Source of the DNA: Bifidobacterium asteroides DSM 20089
GTDB taxonomy: Bacteria > Actinomycetota > Actinomycetes > Actinomycetales > Bifidobacteriaceae
Length of the DNA: 64,000 nt
NCBI RefSeq assembly: GCF_002715865.1
Contig: NZ_CP017696.1
Coordinates: forward strand, 1,736,001 to 1,800,000
Reading direction: 5' to 3'
Within the stretch, counting starts at the first letter, position 1. The number at the start of each line of letters is the position of its first letter. Under the pieces are notes generated by a model. It was not told the origin of the DNA. It ran no database searches and saw only the letters and a program-made list of their open reading frames with translations. The translations under genes and the position numbers were made by a program. Shown in pieces: positions 48,346 to 56,951 of the stretch.

Positions 48346-49026
48346 TCAGTCAGACATTCCGGCCTGAAACCATGTGATGACAATTTGTGTACGGTCTCGC
48401 AAGCCGGTCTTGTCGAGTATGCGGCTTACGTAGCGCCGGACGGAGGTAGTTTCAAGAGTGAGGCGCTGGGCTATTTCCTGGTTGGAGAGACCTTGAGCGA
48501 TGAGCCCGGCTATCTCGTACTCCCTGGGGGTCAACTTATCCAGCTGCTGTCTGGCCTGCGGATCACTGACCTTATGCCGGGCATAGGCTCTGTCGCGGTT
48601 GATGAGCTCCGCTGTAATGCGGGGGGTGAGCACTGCGTCCCCATCGGCCACTGCGTGAATGGCTCGGTGCAGATCTCTCGTGGATACGTCCTTGAGCAGA
48701 AAGCCGTAGGCGCCTGCGTGCAGACCGGTGAAGGCGTAATCGTCTTCGTCATAGGTGGTCAGGATCAGCGTGCGAATGTCGGGGAACTCCTTGGCAATGA
48801 CCGCAGTGGCACTGATGCCGTCCATCACCGGCATGCGAACGTCCATCAGGATCACCTGAGGAAGCGGCTGTGCGGCTACTTTCATCTCTCGAAGCATGGT
48901 CACTGCCTCCTGACCGTTGGAGGCTTGTCTGACGACCTGTAAATCGTGGTCGGCCTCGATCATGCGCACCAACCCCTTGCGGAGGAGCGCAAGGTCGTCG
49001 ACCAGCATCAGGTCAACCATCGGCAT
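48346..49026 (-). CDS. Response regulator, NarL/LuxR type
   Basis: 226 residues. Receiver domain at 1-125 with acidic pocket Asp10-Asp11 and phosphoacceptor Asp62 in VILMDVRMPVMDG; LTTYDEDDYAF and GAYGFLLKDVSTRDL complete it. The C-terminal LuxR helix-turn-helix is LTPREYEIAGLIAQGLSNQEIAQRL. It overlaps the end of the histidine kinase gene by 14 bases. AGAGGG lies just before ATG 49026; ATG 49020 is also possible and has better spacing. By context it probably controls the neighbouring ABC exporter (50.3-52.5 kb). Confidence 0.92.
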   Translation of the reverse strand: MPMVDLMLVDDLALLRKGLVRMIEADHDLQVVRQASNGQEAVTMLREMKVAAQPLPQVILMDVRMPVMDGISATAVIAKEFPDIRTLILTTYDEDDYAFTGLHAGAYGFLLKDVSTRDLHRAIHAVADGDAVLTPRITAELINRDRAYARHKVSDPQARQQLDKLTPREYEIAGLIAQGLSNQEIAQRLTLETTSVRRYVSRILDKTGLRDRTQIVITWFQAGMSD

Positions 49027-50278
49027 TGCCCTCTTTCTCGCTGGTGCCAGGCAGGACGGCTTCTACCGTCCATCCCCCGTTCTCGCTCGGCCCGCAACTC
49101 AGACTCCCTCCCATCAGTCGGCATTGCTCGCCAATCTGCTTGAGGCCCACTCCTTGATGATCATGAATGGCCGGTTTCCAATCGCCCGAGGCTTGTCGAT
49201 GTGCATTCCCATGCCCATCGTCGCGGATGCTGATTCGGAGGGTGCCGCCCTGCTCATAGTCGCGGGAGATGACGATGGTGCTCGGGTCTGAAGCGTGCCG
49301 GAGCGTGTTGGTGATTGCCTCCCTGCTGATGATGAAGCAGAGGTTGTCCTGTCTGCGATCCTGCCGCCGATGCCCTGTTTCGGTAGACACGACAGCCAGA
49401 CCAGCCGCGCGGGCATGGGCGATTACGGTGTCTAGCTCGTCGAGCGTGTGCAGCCTGGAACCAAACCTGCGCCCATCATCATCGGGCTCTTGAGGGATCG
49501 CCTCATGCTCTTGGACAAGGGTACGGACGGCTTGTCGGGTGTCGGCCAACCCATCCCTGGCCACCTGATTGATGTCCTTAAGCACCTCTTGCAGCTCCTC
49601 TACCTCAACCGAGTCAGCGAATCCCTGGGTCAGGGCAATGATTGTGGTGAGGTCATGGCCCACGCTATCGTGCAACTCACCTGCCACCTGGGCACGTGAT
49701 ATGGCCTGATCCCTTTGCCTGGCAAGCATCTCAGAGCGGATGCGCTCCCGCTCCTCACGCTGCTGCGTCTCGCGTCGAATCCGGTAGGACCTGACAGCTA
49801 TGGCAGCGGCTACGACAGCCATGATGACAGCCATCCTGGCCGACCATTCCAGAAAGAGCATGTGCCCGGCATGCATGCTGACGGTGACCAGACTGACGGC
49901 TGCGGCTACCTCACCCACGCCTGCTGCAATCCTGAGTGCTGATGATAAACAGACGCAGAAATAGAGGGCGCCTACCAGTGGTATCAGGAAGCTATCGTCC
50001 GAAGTGGCAAATGCCAGGCCAACATATACCAGGGTCTCCATGGTCGTGATGAGCAGGGGAAGCTGTCTGCTCCAGTACAGCAGGCAGGAAGACAGAAGTC
50101 CAATCAGGCCTATGGCCGTCTTCCAAACGGGCAAAGGAATGTTCCCAGCCCAGACTGGAGGAAACGTGGGGGCGCTGACATAGAGAAGCGTATAAATCAG
50201 GCTCAGCAGAGGCATGACGAACCTGGTCAAGCGTTGATTGCTCAACAGCTCAAATAGGTTGGTTGCCATGCCCTTCAT
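49013..50278 (-). CDS. Sensor histidine kinase, NarL-system (HisKA_3) type
   Basis: 421 residues. Five or six membrane helices in residues 20-165 without a large extracytoplasmic sensor loop, then a coiled coil (RIRRETQQREERERIRSEML), the HisKA_3 domain with phosphoacceptor His203 in GELHDSVGHD, and a divergent HATPase domain (REAITNTLRHASDP N-box, RDDGHG, GVGLKQIGEQCRLMGGSLSC). Membrane-embedded sensors of this form often monitor envelope stress or a partner transporter. GAGGGGG lies just before ATG 50278. First gene of the two-component pair; the ABC exporter genes are 37 bases upstream and on the same strand. Confidence 0.9.
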   Translation of the reverse strand: MKGMATNLFELLSNQRLTRFVMPLLSLIYTLLYVSAPTFPPVWAGNIPLPVWKTAIGLIGLLSSCLLYWSRQLPLLITTMETLVYVGLAFATSDDSFLIPLVGALYFCVCLSSALRIAAGVGEVAAAVSLVTVSMHAGHMLFLEWSARMAVIMAVVAAAIAVRSYRIRRETQQREERERIRSEMLARQRDQAISRAQVAGELHDSVGHDLTTIIALTQGFADSVEVEELQEVLKDINQVARDGLADTRQAVRTLVQEHEAIPQEPDDDGRRFGSRLHTLDELDTVIAHARAAGLAVVSTETGHRRQDRRQDNLCFIISREAITNTLRHASDPSTIVISRDYEQGGTLRISIRDDGHGNAHRQASGDWKPAIHDHQGVGLKQIGEQCRLMGGSLSCGPSENGGWTVEAVLPGTSEKEGNADG

Positions 50279-50315
50279 CGCGCCCCCTCACGCTGCCATG
50301 ACGAGGATCCCAGGT

Positions 50316-51737
50316 TCATTCGCCAGTGTACTGTGCTATCACACCGGCAGGGGAACGACCTGCTGATTTGCGCACCGTGGCCCAAGAAGCCAGTGATGCC
50401 GCCGAAGTCAGAAGTAGGAATACCAGCACCCAGTGAGCCCATGGTATGCCAATGCTGGCTGCGCCAAAGACCTTGTGAAATCCGGCAGCATAAGCCATGA
50501 CCGGGAGGATGCTGGAGGTAAAGGATATGAGTACGGCGGTAGTTGCCATGATGAACCCTTCGAGAGCAGACATGATTTCAAGTTGATTCGGGTCTGCGCC
50601 AGCAATCGAGATGAGGGACAGATCCAGGCTTCGACCGTGTGCTGAGATCAGGTATCCGGCGCATACTCCAGCCAGCGTGACGACCAGCGCGGGGCCCAGG
50701 AGCGTAATGAGCATGGAGAAGTCGGAGCTGCTGACATCCAGGTTGGGAGGCAGCAAGCGACTGGATTCGGCGCTGGTCTGGTAGAAGGAATCCGTCATCA
50801 TCAGCAATGAAACCCCCACAACCAGCGGTATGACCGTGGAGCTGAGACTACGCATGCGGGCGCTGGCTTGCCGGCAAGCGATCAGCCATGAGGGGCTGTG
50901 AAGAGCGACGAGCCTGGTCCAGCCGCCGGTGACCGCGCCCAGCAGGGAGGGACCCGCCAAACAGATTGCGGCCAGCAGGAGCATGAAACCGAAAGTGCTT
51001 CCCATGGCGATAGGCAGGATGGGTGCCGCGGTGCGCAAACGGACCAGTTGCTCACCAGGAATGGTCCGCGCTTGCATAATCGGCATCAGCATGATTGCCA
51101 AGGCTGCCAGCAAACACAAGGCAGCGGCGATACGACGAGCTAAACCTGCTGTTTTTGGAGGAATGATTGCAGCACGCAGAGATTCCACGGGACTGATCCT
51201 GCTGATGGTCCGGATGGTCAGCTGCGTGCCGATCAAAGCCACCAATACTCCGCATGAGGTTCCTGCTGCCCAGGAAGCCAGCTGGCGGCTGGCGATGAAA
51301 GGTTGCCTGCCAATCAGGAACCGGGAAGTCTCCCAGGCGTAGAGGGGACGGACCAGCAGAAAACAGGCCGCCAGCGAGACCACACTGGCAGCGAGCGCCA
51401 AAATGAGCACACGCAGACAGGTCAGAGAGGTCAGTTGCCAGGGCGTTGCGCCTTGCAAGGCTAACAGGGCAAGGTTGCGTCTGCGCTGGTTGATCACCGA
51501 CGAAACGACTTGCAGAACGATCAATACTGCGGCAACGAGCAGTGCGACAAAGGGGATCATCAAGTTTTGGTAGGCGGTGCGACCTTGCTCGGCCATACCG
51601 GGAAGGTCGCCCAGGGCTTTGGCTGAAGAGAGCATCATGGCAAGCAGGCCGACCATGGTTTGCGAGGCGATCAGTACGAGCACTACGCCAGACCAGGCCA
51701 AGGGGGCATCCTTGAAATCTCGCAGAAGAAGTCGCAT
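50316..51737 (-). CDS. FtsX-type ABC transporter permease (BceB/MacB-like)
   Basis: 473 residues, about 8-10 predicted helices in two FtsX repeats. First block: WSGVVLVLIASQTMVGLLAMML, then LVAAVLIVLQVVSSVINQRRRNLALLALQGATPWQL. Second block near the C-terminus: VVTLAGVCAGYLISAHGRSLDLSLISIAGADPNQL. Start set at ATG 51737, which overlaps the ATPase stop (TGATG), rather than the longer frame starting inside the ATPase gene. No large extracytoplasmic domain as in true BceB. Together with the ATPase and the two-component genes downstream this looks like a peptide-sensing or detoxification module. Confidence 0.88.
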   Translation of the reverse strand: MRLLLRDFKDAPLAWSGVVLVLIASQTMVGLLAMMLSSAKALGDLPGMAEQGRTAYQNLMIPFVALLVAAVLIVLQVVSSVINQRRRNLALLALQGATPWQLTSLTCLRVLILALAASVVSLAACFLLVRPLYAWETSRFLIGRQPFIASRQLASWAAGTSCGVLVALIGTQLTIRTISRISPVESLRAAIIPPKTAGLARRIAAALCLLAALAIMLMPIMQARTIPGEQLVRLRTAAPILPIAMGSTFGFMLLLAAICLAGPSLLGAVTGGWTRLVALHSPSWLIACRQASARMRSLSSTVIPLVVGVSLLMMTDSFYQTSAESSRLLPPNLDVSSSDFSMLITLLGPALVVTLAGVCAGYLISAHGRSLDLSLISIAGADPNQLEIMSALEGFIMATTAVLISFTSSILPVMAYAAGFHKVFGAASIGIPWAHWVLVFLLLTSAASLASWATVRKSAGRSPAGVIAQYTGE

Positions 51738-52474
51738 CAGATGCCCGCTTTCGGCACAGGAACCTTGTCGGCTGTGGCTATGCGACCGTCGCACAGATGC
51801 ACCAGAATGTTGCAGCGGGAGGCGACTTCCGGACTATGGGTGACCATAATCACTGCATGGCCCTGTCGACCGGCGAAGGCGGCGAGCTCATTGACGACCA
51901 CATCGCCGGTCTCCTGGTCAAGGGCGCCAGTAGGCTCATCGGCGAAGATGATATCGGGTTCCGAAATCAGCGCGCGGGCCAGGGCAACCCGCTGCTGCTC
52001 GCCGCCTGACAGGAGGGTCACATTGGCCTTGAGCAGCCCCCTGATGCGCAGTCTGTCCAGCAGCTTGGCCGCCTGATTCTCCGGCCAGCGAGTCTTGCGC
52101 AGAATGAAGGGCAGCTTGAGATTGTCCTCCACACTCATCGAAGGCACGAGATTATAGGACTGGAAAACGAAGCCCAGGTGCGCACGCCGGAACCGTGCCG
52201 ACGCCGCAGGCCCCATGGCAGAGATGCGCCGACCCAGGACTTCCACCTGGCCCGAGCTGACTGGTTCGAGACCAGCCAGGCAGTAGAGCAGAGTTGATTT
52301 GCCGCTGCCCGATGGCCCTACAATCCCGGTCATAGCTCTCCAGGAAGCAGTGAATTCCACATTGTTTAAGAGAGTTATGATCTCCGCTTTCCTGGGTGAA
52401 ACCTGCTTGCACAGACCAGATGCATGGATGGGGAAGGGCTCGCCCTGGCCGGAAGGATCGACAGTACGCTTCAT
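51737..52474 (-). CDS. ABC transporter ATP-binding protein (MacB/LolD-like)
   Basis: 245 residues. Walker A GIVGPSGSGKSTLLYCLAGLEPVSSG, Q-loop FVFQSYNLVPSMSVEDNL, signature TLLSGGEQQRVALARALISEPDIIFADEPTGALDQET, His switch VTHSPEVASRC. This is the MacB/BceA-type exporter ATPase. ATG 52474 chosen; a TTG at 52495 is in frame and neither has a clear ribosome-binding site. Stop overlaps the permease start by one base. Order ATPase, permease, kinase, regulator on one strand implies a single operon. Confidence 0.9.
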   Translation of the reverse strand: MKRTVDPSGQGEPFPIHASGLCKQVSPRKAEIITLLNNVEFTASWRAMTGIVGPSGSGKSTLLYCLAGLEPVSSGQVEVLGRRISAMGPAASARFRRAHLGFVFQSYNLVPSMSVEDNLKLPFILRKTRWPENQAAKLLDRLRIRGLLKANVTLLSGGEQQRVALARALISEPDIIFADEPTGALDQETGDVVVNELAAFAGRQGHAVIMVTHSPEVASRCNILVHLCDGRIATADKVPVPKAGI

Positions 52475-52974
52475 GGCAGTATCCAGTGCTTGCAAACGGG
52501 TGAATACCGGTATGAGCCTGTAATGCTCTGTACGTGCAGCGATGCGTATTGAGCCGGTTGTTTCATCGGAGCTCCCTCCCTCAGCGCACTTGCGAGGGCA
52601 AGAGATCGCCTCGCAGAGATGATTCTTTCAATCCGAGTACGGGGAATCAACATCGGCCGCCAGTTTGCCATCTGCAGATGGCAGAACAAAGACCGGCCAA
52701 CGCCTAACGGGAAGGAATGCCTCTCTACAGCCTTGGCAGAAGCTTTGGCATACAGGTTCGTTTATTGTCCCGGCAGGGATCCCATCGCACAAGTTCAGTG
52801 CCTGCCACCACCCGCCCTCCACACATCTCAACAATCTTCCTAAGCGGGCGGAAGGATAACGTTTCATGCTGAGATTCTTCATCTATCTGTACAGGTTTTC
52901 AGTGATGCTTCGCCCGAGAACCGGCTTGCCGCGAACTGGAAAAATCCAAAACAAACATGTAGTGTTGAGATGTT
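52475..52974. other. Gene-free stretch upstream of the exporter operon and tRNA-Lys
   Basis: About 500 bases. It must contain the promoter of the exporter operon (minus strand) and of tRNA-Lys (plus strand), but no convincing elements were identified. Overlapping short frames on both strands lack family features and are not called. Confidence 0.4.
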
Positions 52975-53047
52975 GCCCCTCTGGCTCAATGGTTAGAGCA
53001 GCGTCCTTTTAAGTCGTGGGTTGTGGGTTCGAGTCCCACGGGGGGCA
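52975..53047 (+). tRNA. tRNA-Lys (anticodon TTT)
   Basis: 73-base cloverleaf: acceptor GCCCCTC with GGGGGGC, D-stem GCTC/GAGC around AATGGTTA, anticodon loop CTTTTAA (TTT), variable GGGTT, T-stem GTGGG/CCCAC around TTCGAGT, discriminator A, no encoded CCA. The anticodon stem (GCGTC with GTCGT) has one mismatch and one G-T pair, which is somewhat unusual. The 3' half is repeated at 57.66 kb, marking it as an integration target. Confidence 0.9.
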
Positions 53048-53051
53048 CTTT
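53010..53051 (+). repeat. attL-like site: 3' half of tRNA-Lys
   Basis: The 42 bases from the 3' edge of the anticodon loop through the end of the tRNA (plus CTTT) align without gaps to 57656-57697 with 37 identities. The mismatches fall in the T-arm and acceptor stem. Read as the left end of an integrated element that keeps the tRNA intact. Confidence 0.65.
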
Positions 53052-53142
53052 TTCTGCTGGATTGCATTTGGTGGCTCAGCGATGGGTAGGAACTATCTGC
53101 ACAAGCACAGTTCGGTGCCGTTCTCGGAGGCAGACCCCCAAC

Positions 53143-53182
53143 GAGAGTGGCGCTTGGCGGGTTCCATCGCCAAGCGCCACTC
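53143..53182. repeat. Perfect 16-base inverted repeat
   Basis: AGAGTGGCGCTTGGCG (53143-53158) and CGCCAAGCGCCACTCT (53167-53182) around GGTTCCAT. There is no T-run after it on either strand, so it is not a standard terminator. It lies 95 bases after tRNA-Lys, just inside the island. It could be a recombination-associated or protein-binding palindrome. Confidence 0.6.
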
Positions 53183-53345
53183 TACCTCAGATGCTGGTGG
53201 GCAGTTAGGCAACAGGTAGTCTGATATTGGCCAAAAAGGGATGCTACGATTTTACTACTGGCGACAGAGTTGTTGCAGCAGTATATGCCAGCATCGGCAA
53301 TATAAACGATGGCTTTCTGTAGGAGGTCTTTTTAGGGAGGTACTC

Positions 53346-54089
53346 ATGATTCGTGTGCATAAACTTATGAAAAATGTTGTGCTTCTCGCAGTTATGCTCT
53401 CTATGACTTTACTTTGTGGTTGTGGCGGCCAGAAGCCTACTCAGAATCGGGCCCAAGAGAAGAGCAGCACTGAGCGCAGTGGGTCTCTGGCCCAAGAGAA
53501 GAGCAGCGCTGAGCGCATTGAGTCTCTGGAGAGTATGTTCAAATCAGCAGCCTCACGTAAGGATTTGGATGACTTCGAGCGAGATGTGCTGAATCGTGCT
53601 GTAAAAACAGGTCGTATTGATCCTGCTGACTATGAAACTGCCCACGACAAATATCTGGAGTGCATGGCTAATGCAGGATATGATGAGCACGACACCAAGA
53701 TGCCCGATGGACTTTATAAGAGTTCAGAGACCTTAGACCCAAACATTGATAGTAAGCAATGGTTTAAGCAGGTCACTTCATGTTCTGCCCATACGACTGA
53801 TACAATTGAAAGTCTGTTCCGCGACCAGCAGGATAATCCCGAGCGCTATAAAGATACTGGAATTTTGGCAGCACAATGTTTGATGGATGCGGGGATTGCA
53901 GATAAAACATATACAGCGGCAAAATTCAATGAGTCAGCCCAAATTCTGCAGGCTCATAATGATAATGATCAGCGCGCTCTTCAAGAAATTTTCGGTTTTC
54001 CTGTAGCAGGTAAGCAAGGATCCCAGGCGCGGTATTGTCTTTCTTTGGGGGGTTTGAACATGAGCGTAAATGGGGTCGATAATCCATGA
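53346..54089 (+). CDS. Lipoprotein with paired Cys-Met helical motifs (island operon gene 1)
   Basis: 247 residues. Signal MKNVVLLAVMLSMTLLCGC with a lipobox-like LCGC near residues 23-26, so probably membrane-anchored outside the cell. The first 60 residues contain a 13-residue tandem repeat (AQEKSS-ER-SL). The rest is helical with repeated pattern CMANAGYD and CLMDAGIADKTY, a motif I associate with actinobacterial lipoproteins next to transporters. AGGGAGG precedes ATG 53346, preferred over the longer frame starting at 53241. Its ATG-coupled downstream gene is the adaptor. Function unknown; likely part of the export complex. AT-rich compared with core genes. Confidence 0.8.
   Translation: MIRVHKLMKNVVLLAVMLSMTLLCGCGGQKPTQNRAQEKSSTERSGSLAQEKSSAERIESLESMFKSAASRKDLDDFERDVLNRAVKTGRIDPADYETAHDKYLECMANAGYDEHDTKMPDGLYKSSETLDPNIDSKQWFKQVTSCSAHTTDTIESLFRDQQDNPERYKDTGILAAQCLMDAGIADKTYTAAKFNESAQILQAHNDNDQRALQEIFGFPVAGKQGSQARYCLSLGGLNMSVNGVDNP
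53451..53528 (+). repeat. Two 39-base tandem repeats inside the lipoprotein gene
   Basis: Units 53451-53489 and 53490-53528, about 35 of 39 identical, in frame, each encoding AQEKSS(T/A)ER...SL. Suggests recent duplication of a flexible linker just after the lipobox. Confidence 0.8.
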
Positions 54090-55156
54090 AAAATCTTCCA
54101 CATTTCAAAAAATCACGAGGTAGGCTCACTTCTGCGCTCATATTGTTAGCAGCTGTCATTGTTCTAATAGGAGCAGGTTGTGCCGCTGGAATAGTCATGG
54201 CATCACGTTTTACTCCTCAGACTTTAGCCCCGGTAGAATCGACTGATAAGGCTCCTGTCACGACGGAAAATTTTTTAGATTCTCATCCAGTGAAAGTGAG
54301 TTTTGATCTTGCGGCTGATACACCTCTGTCATGGAGTGGTTCAGGCATGGTTACTGCGACGGCCATTCAGGGAAGCGGCGAAATTATCTCTGGCAGTTCC
54401 CCGTTTTCAGTCAATAATGTACCAGTTCTGGCGATCCATTCCTCTTTGCCCTTCTATCGTGATTTAGGCCCTCTAGACCAAGGAGACGATGTGGCAGCGC
54501 TGCGCGAGGAGCTGTCTCGCATGGGGTATGCCGTGCAATCGTCGAAGCCCAAGATCTTTGATAGGTTTATGCATGCGGCTCTATTAGATGTGCAGACCAA
54601 GAAGGGACTGGCGGACGAGGGATCACTAAAACTTGAGCACGTAGTGTGGTTGCCTGCGGAAAAGATTCAAGTTGGAGAGTGGAAGTTAACGCTCGGATCG
54701 CAGGCAGAACAAGAATTAGGCCTTGTAAAGGGTCATTTGAGCGCTGTGCGCGTACAGAAAATGCCTGAATCATTGGCTCCAGGCAATCACGTGATAAACC
54801 TCTTTGGTAAGCGCGGTGCCATATCGCAAGAAGGGTTGTGCTCGGATAAAGCGTTTCTGGATACTATTGCTGCCAGCCCCGAGTTTGCTTCGATCTCTGG
54901 CAATCATGATGCCCTTGCAGCCGGGGCTGATGGCAGCATACAACTAGAGAATCCAGTAAAAGCTTTTAAAATTCCTGTAGGAGCTGTCTTTGCATACCAA
55001 GATGACCATGCATGTGTACAAACTGGTTCTGAGGCCAGGAGGATTACAATTTTGGGTTCGAACGGCGGGTTCGTCATGGCATCTTCTTCTAAGTCTTTGC
55101 AATCTGTCAATCTTGGATCAGCTATCAATACAACTTCTTGCAAGGTCGCTCAATGA
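54086..55156 (+). CDS. Membrane-anchored periplasmic-adaptor-like protein with peptidoglycan-binding motif
   Basis: 356 residues. Short basic N-terminus, one membrane helix (about 16-38), then an extracytoplasmic region. Residues 126-148 (DLGPLDQGDDVAALREELSRMGY) match the peptidoglycan-binding-type-1 core. Flanking beta-rich segments resemble HlyD/MacA adaptors (VMVTATAIQGSGEIISG, AFKIPVGAVFAYQDDHACV). The ATG overlaps the lipoprotein stop (ATGA) and its own stop overlaps the ATPase start (ATGA), so the genes are tightly coupled. It should link the ABC permease to the cell wall. Such adaptors are known in Gram-positive MacB-like systems, but this one is divergent. Confidence 0.78.
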   Translation: MKNLPHFKKSRGRLTSALILLAAVIVLIGAGCAAGIVMASRFTPQTLAPVESTDKAPVTTENFLDSHPVKVSFDLAADTPLSWSGSGMVTATAIQGSGEIISGSSPFSVNNVPVLAIHSSLPFYRDLGPLDQGDDVAALREELSRMGYAVQSSKPKIFDRFMHAALLDVQTKKGLADEGSLKLEHVVWLPAEKIQVGEWKLTLGSQAEQELGLVKGHLSAVRVQKMPESLAPGNHVINLFGKRGAISQEGLCSDKAFLDTIAASPEFASISGNHDALAAGADGSIQLENPVKAFKIPVGAVFAYQDDHACVQTGSEARRITILGSNGGFVMASSSKSLQSVNLGSAINTTSCKVAQ

Positions 55157-55812
55157 GTAGCAATTCGCTAGGAGCTTTGATAGTACAAGTGGAGGATGTG
55201 TCTCACCGATTCCCTGAGACTGATCTACTGTATGAACACGTTAATTTTGAGCTGGAAACGGGTCAGACTTTGGCTGTAACCGGACCTTCCGGCTCAGGCA
55301 AATCGACCTTGCTATCTCTGGTAGCAGGTTGGGAAAAGCCATACAGCGGGCGAGTAGATATCCGCAAAGGTTCGCGGGTTTGCTGGGTTTTCCAAAACCC
55401 TTACGGTCCTAAATACAGAACAGTTCGAGATATAACTAGTTTCCCTTTCATTGCTCACGGTATGCCAAGGCCACAGGCAAATGAAAAGGCGGAAGAGACT
55501 CTTGTTGAGTTCGGTTTGAAAACGAGGATCGAATCTCTCTTCTGCGATCTTTCTGGTGGGGAGGCTCAACGGCTTATGCTAGTTAGGGCAATCTGCTGTG
55601 AGCCTGATTTGCTTTTGGTAGACGAACCTACTGCTCAGTTGGATATGAGGTCTGCCCACCAAGTGGCGGACAGTCTCAGACTTCTGGCTGACAGGGGTAT
55701 GGCCGTTGTGATTGCAACACATGATCCGTTCGTATGGCAATCTTGTGACCGGGTGCTCAACCTTGAGGAGTATGTGCCGCTTGCAGAGGAGGGTGTGCAT
55801 GCGCTTGCGTGA
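55153..55812 (+). CDS. ABC transporter ATP-binding protein (MacB/LolD-like, island operon)
   Basis: 219 residues. Walker A GPSGSGKST (44-52), Q-loop VFQNPYGPKYRTV, signature LSGGEAQRLMLVRA, Walker B LLLVDEPTAQLD, switch His in IATHDPFVW. The ATP site is intact. It is shorter than the core-genome MacB ATPases and its coupling helix region is different. ATG 55153 overlaps the adaptor stop; AAGG lies just upstream. Energises the neighbouring permease. Confidence 0.9.
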   Translation: MSSNSLGALIVQVEDVSHRFPETDLLYEHVNFELETGQTLAVTGPSGSGKSTLLSLVAGWEKPYSGRVDIRKGSRVCWVFQNPYGPKYRTVRDITSFPFIAHGMPRPQANEKAEETLVEFGLKTRIESLFCDLSGGEAQRLMLVRAICCEPDLLLVDEPTAQLDMRSAHQVADSLRLLADRGMAVVIATHDPFVWQSCDRVLNLEEYVPLAEEGVHALA

Positions 55813-56875
55813 GACCTTCAGAGAAGCTTGGCGGAATATCAACAGCGGGATGTCGCAGTTTTTATCGACTTTATTCATACTCACTTGCGTGATTGCAGCG
55901 TGCGCTGGAATCGACGGCCGCCAGGTTATGAGCATTGAACAAGAAGCACGCACATACAGGAGCTCCCTCTCTAACGTCTATGTAATTAAGGCAGAGCAGC
56001 AGATTGAACCCGCTGCTTGCCTGGCATTGCCTCAAAATACCGGAATTGAAGCCGCGGGTGGCCTGCGGAAAGCGACTCCTATACGGTTGACTTTGTCGAA
56101 GGCAAGTCCGCTTAACACTTATGAGGTATCACAAAGCTTCCTCACAGTTATTACTGGCGGGAAACAATCCTCTGCCACGACTGGAGGTATTTGGCTTTCT
56201 CAAGCACTAGCTGATAAGTTTTTCTTACATATAGGCTCACAAGTAGATACAACTGCTGGCTCTATGAAACTTGCGGGCATCTATCAGTGGCCAGAAGACG
56301 GTAGAGACACTAGGCTTGGCTTTGCTGCACTCGTACCGGTAATCACCCCGTCTGCTTATGATGAGTGCTGGGCTTCTGTGTGGCCTCCGAAGAGTATTTC
56401 CAGGATTTTGAATCAGGCTTTGCAATATTCTGAAACTTCTAGTAACGCCCAAACCGAGCAAATAAATTACACTATGGGGGACAAGTTTGATCCCAATAGC
56501 GAGTTCACCTCACGTTTGACCCGACCCTTAATTTTCGCTCCCTTGCTTCTGTGCTTTGTCTTTGGGATTGTCTTATGTCGTAGACGAAAGCTGGAGAATT
56601 CTGGTTATCTGCATGCTGGTGAGCCTAAATCTTCGATGGTGCTCCGGCTCATGATTGAATATGGGTTGTGCACGCTCATGGCGGTGTGCTTGACTCTTTC
56701 AATTTCAATTATTGTTCTAAAGATTATTCGGGTTACAGATATATCAGGAGTGCTGGTGGCATCTTTACTGCCTACGATATGCTCAACTATTTTCGGTATG
56801 ACAATGGGGACTGCTGTCGGTGCTTGTAGTATCAAGGAAAAATCCCTATTCAAGCATTTCAAAGATCGCGATTAA
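55799..56875 (+). CDS. FtsX/MacB-like ABC permease (island operon)
   Basis: 358 residues. One N-terminal helix (about 20-37), a large extracytoplasmic MacB-type domain (about 40-240, with VSQSFLTVITGGKQ and GGIWLSQALADKFF, typical of the MacB periplasmic core), and three C-terminal helices (PLIFAPLLLCFVFGIVLC; YGLCTLMAVCLTLSISIIVLKII; VLVASLLPTICSTIFGMTMG). This is the four-helix MacB layout. GAGGAGGG lies before ATG 55799, inside the end of the ATPase gene (14-base overlap). Final gene of the island operon. Exported substrate unknown. Confidence 0.88.
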   Translation: MRLRETFREAWRNINSGMSQFLSTLFILTCVIAACAGIDGRQVMSIEQEARTYRSSLSNVYVIKAEQQIEPAACLALPQNTGIEAAGGLRKATPIRLTLSKASPLNTYEVSQSFLTVITGGKQSSATTGGIWLSQALADKFFLHIGSQVDTTAGSMKLAGIYQWPEDGRDTRLGFAALVPVITPSAYDECWASVWPPKSISRILNQALQYSETSSNAQTEQINYTMGDKFDPNSEFTSRLTRPLIFAPLLLCFVFGIVLCRRRKLENSGYLHAGEPKSSMVLRLMIEYGLCTLMAVCLTLSISIIVLKIIRVTDISGVLVASLLPTICSTIFGMTMGTAVGACSIKEKSLFKHFKDRD

Positions 56876-56951
56876 TCCTAGAAATCTTTGGAATGCATAG
56901 ATGACGGAAGAGTGGTGACCAGGACTGAATTTATAAAAATCCAAGTATCGG

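Noticed and set aside
50316-51794. Longer permease start at 51794
   Set aside because: It would overlap the ATPase gene by 58 bases, while ATG 51737 overlaps the stop by one base in a standard TGATG junction.
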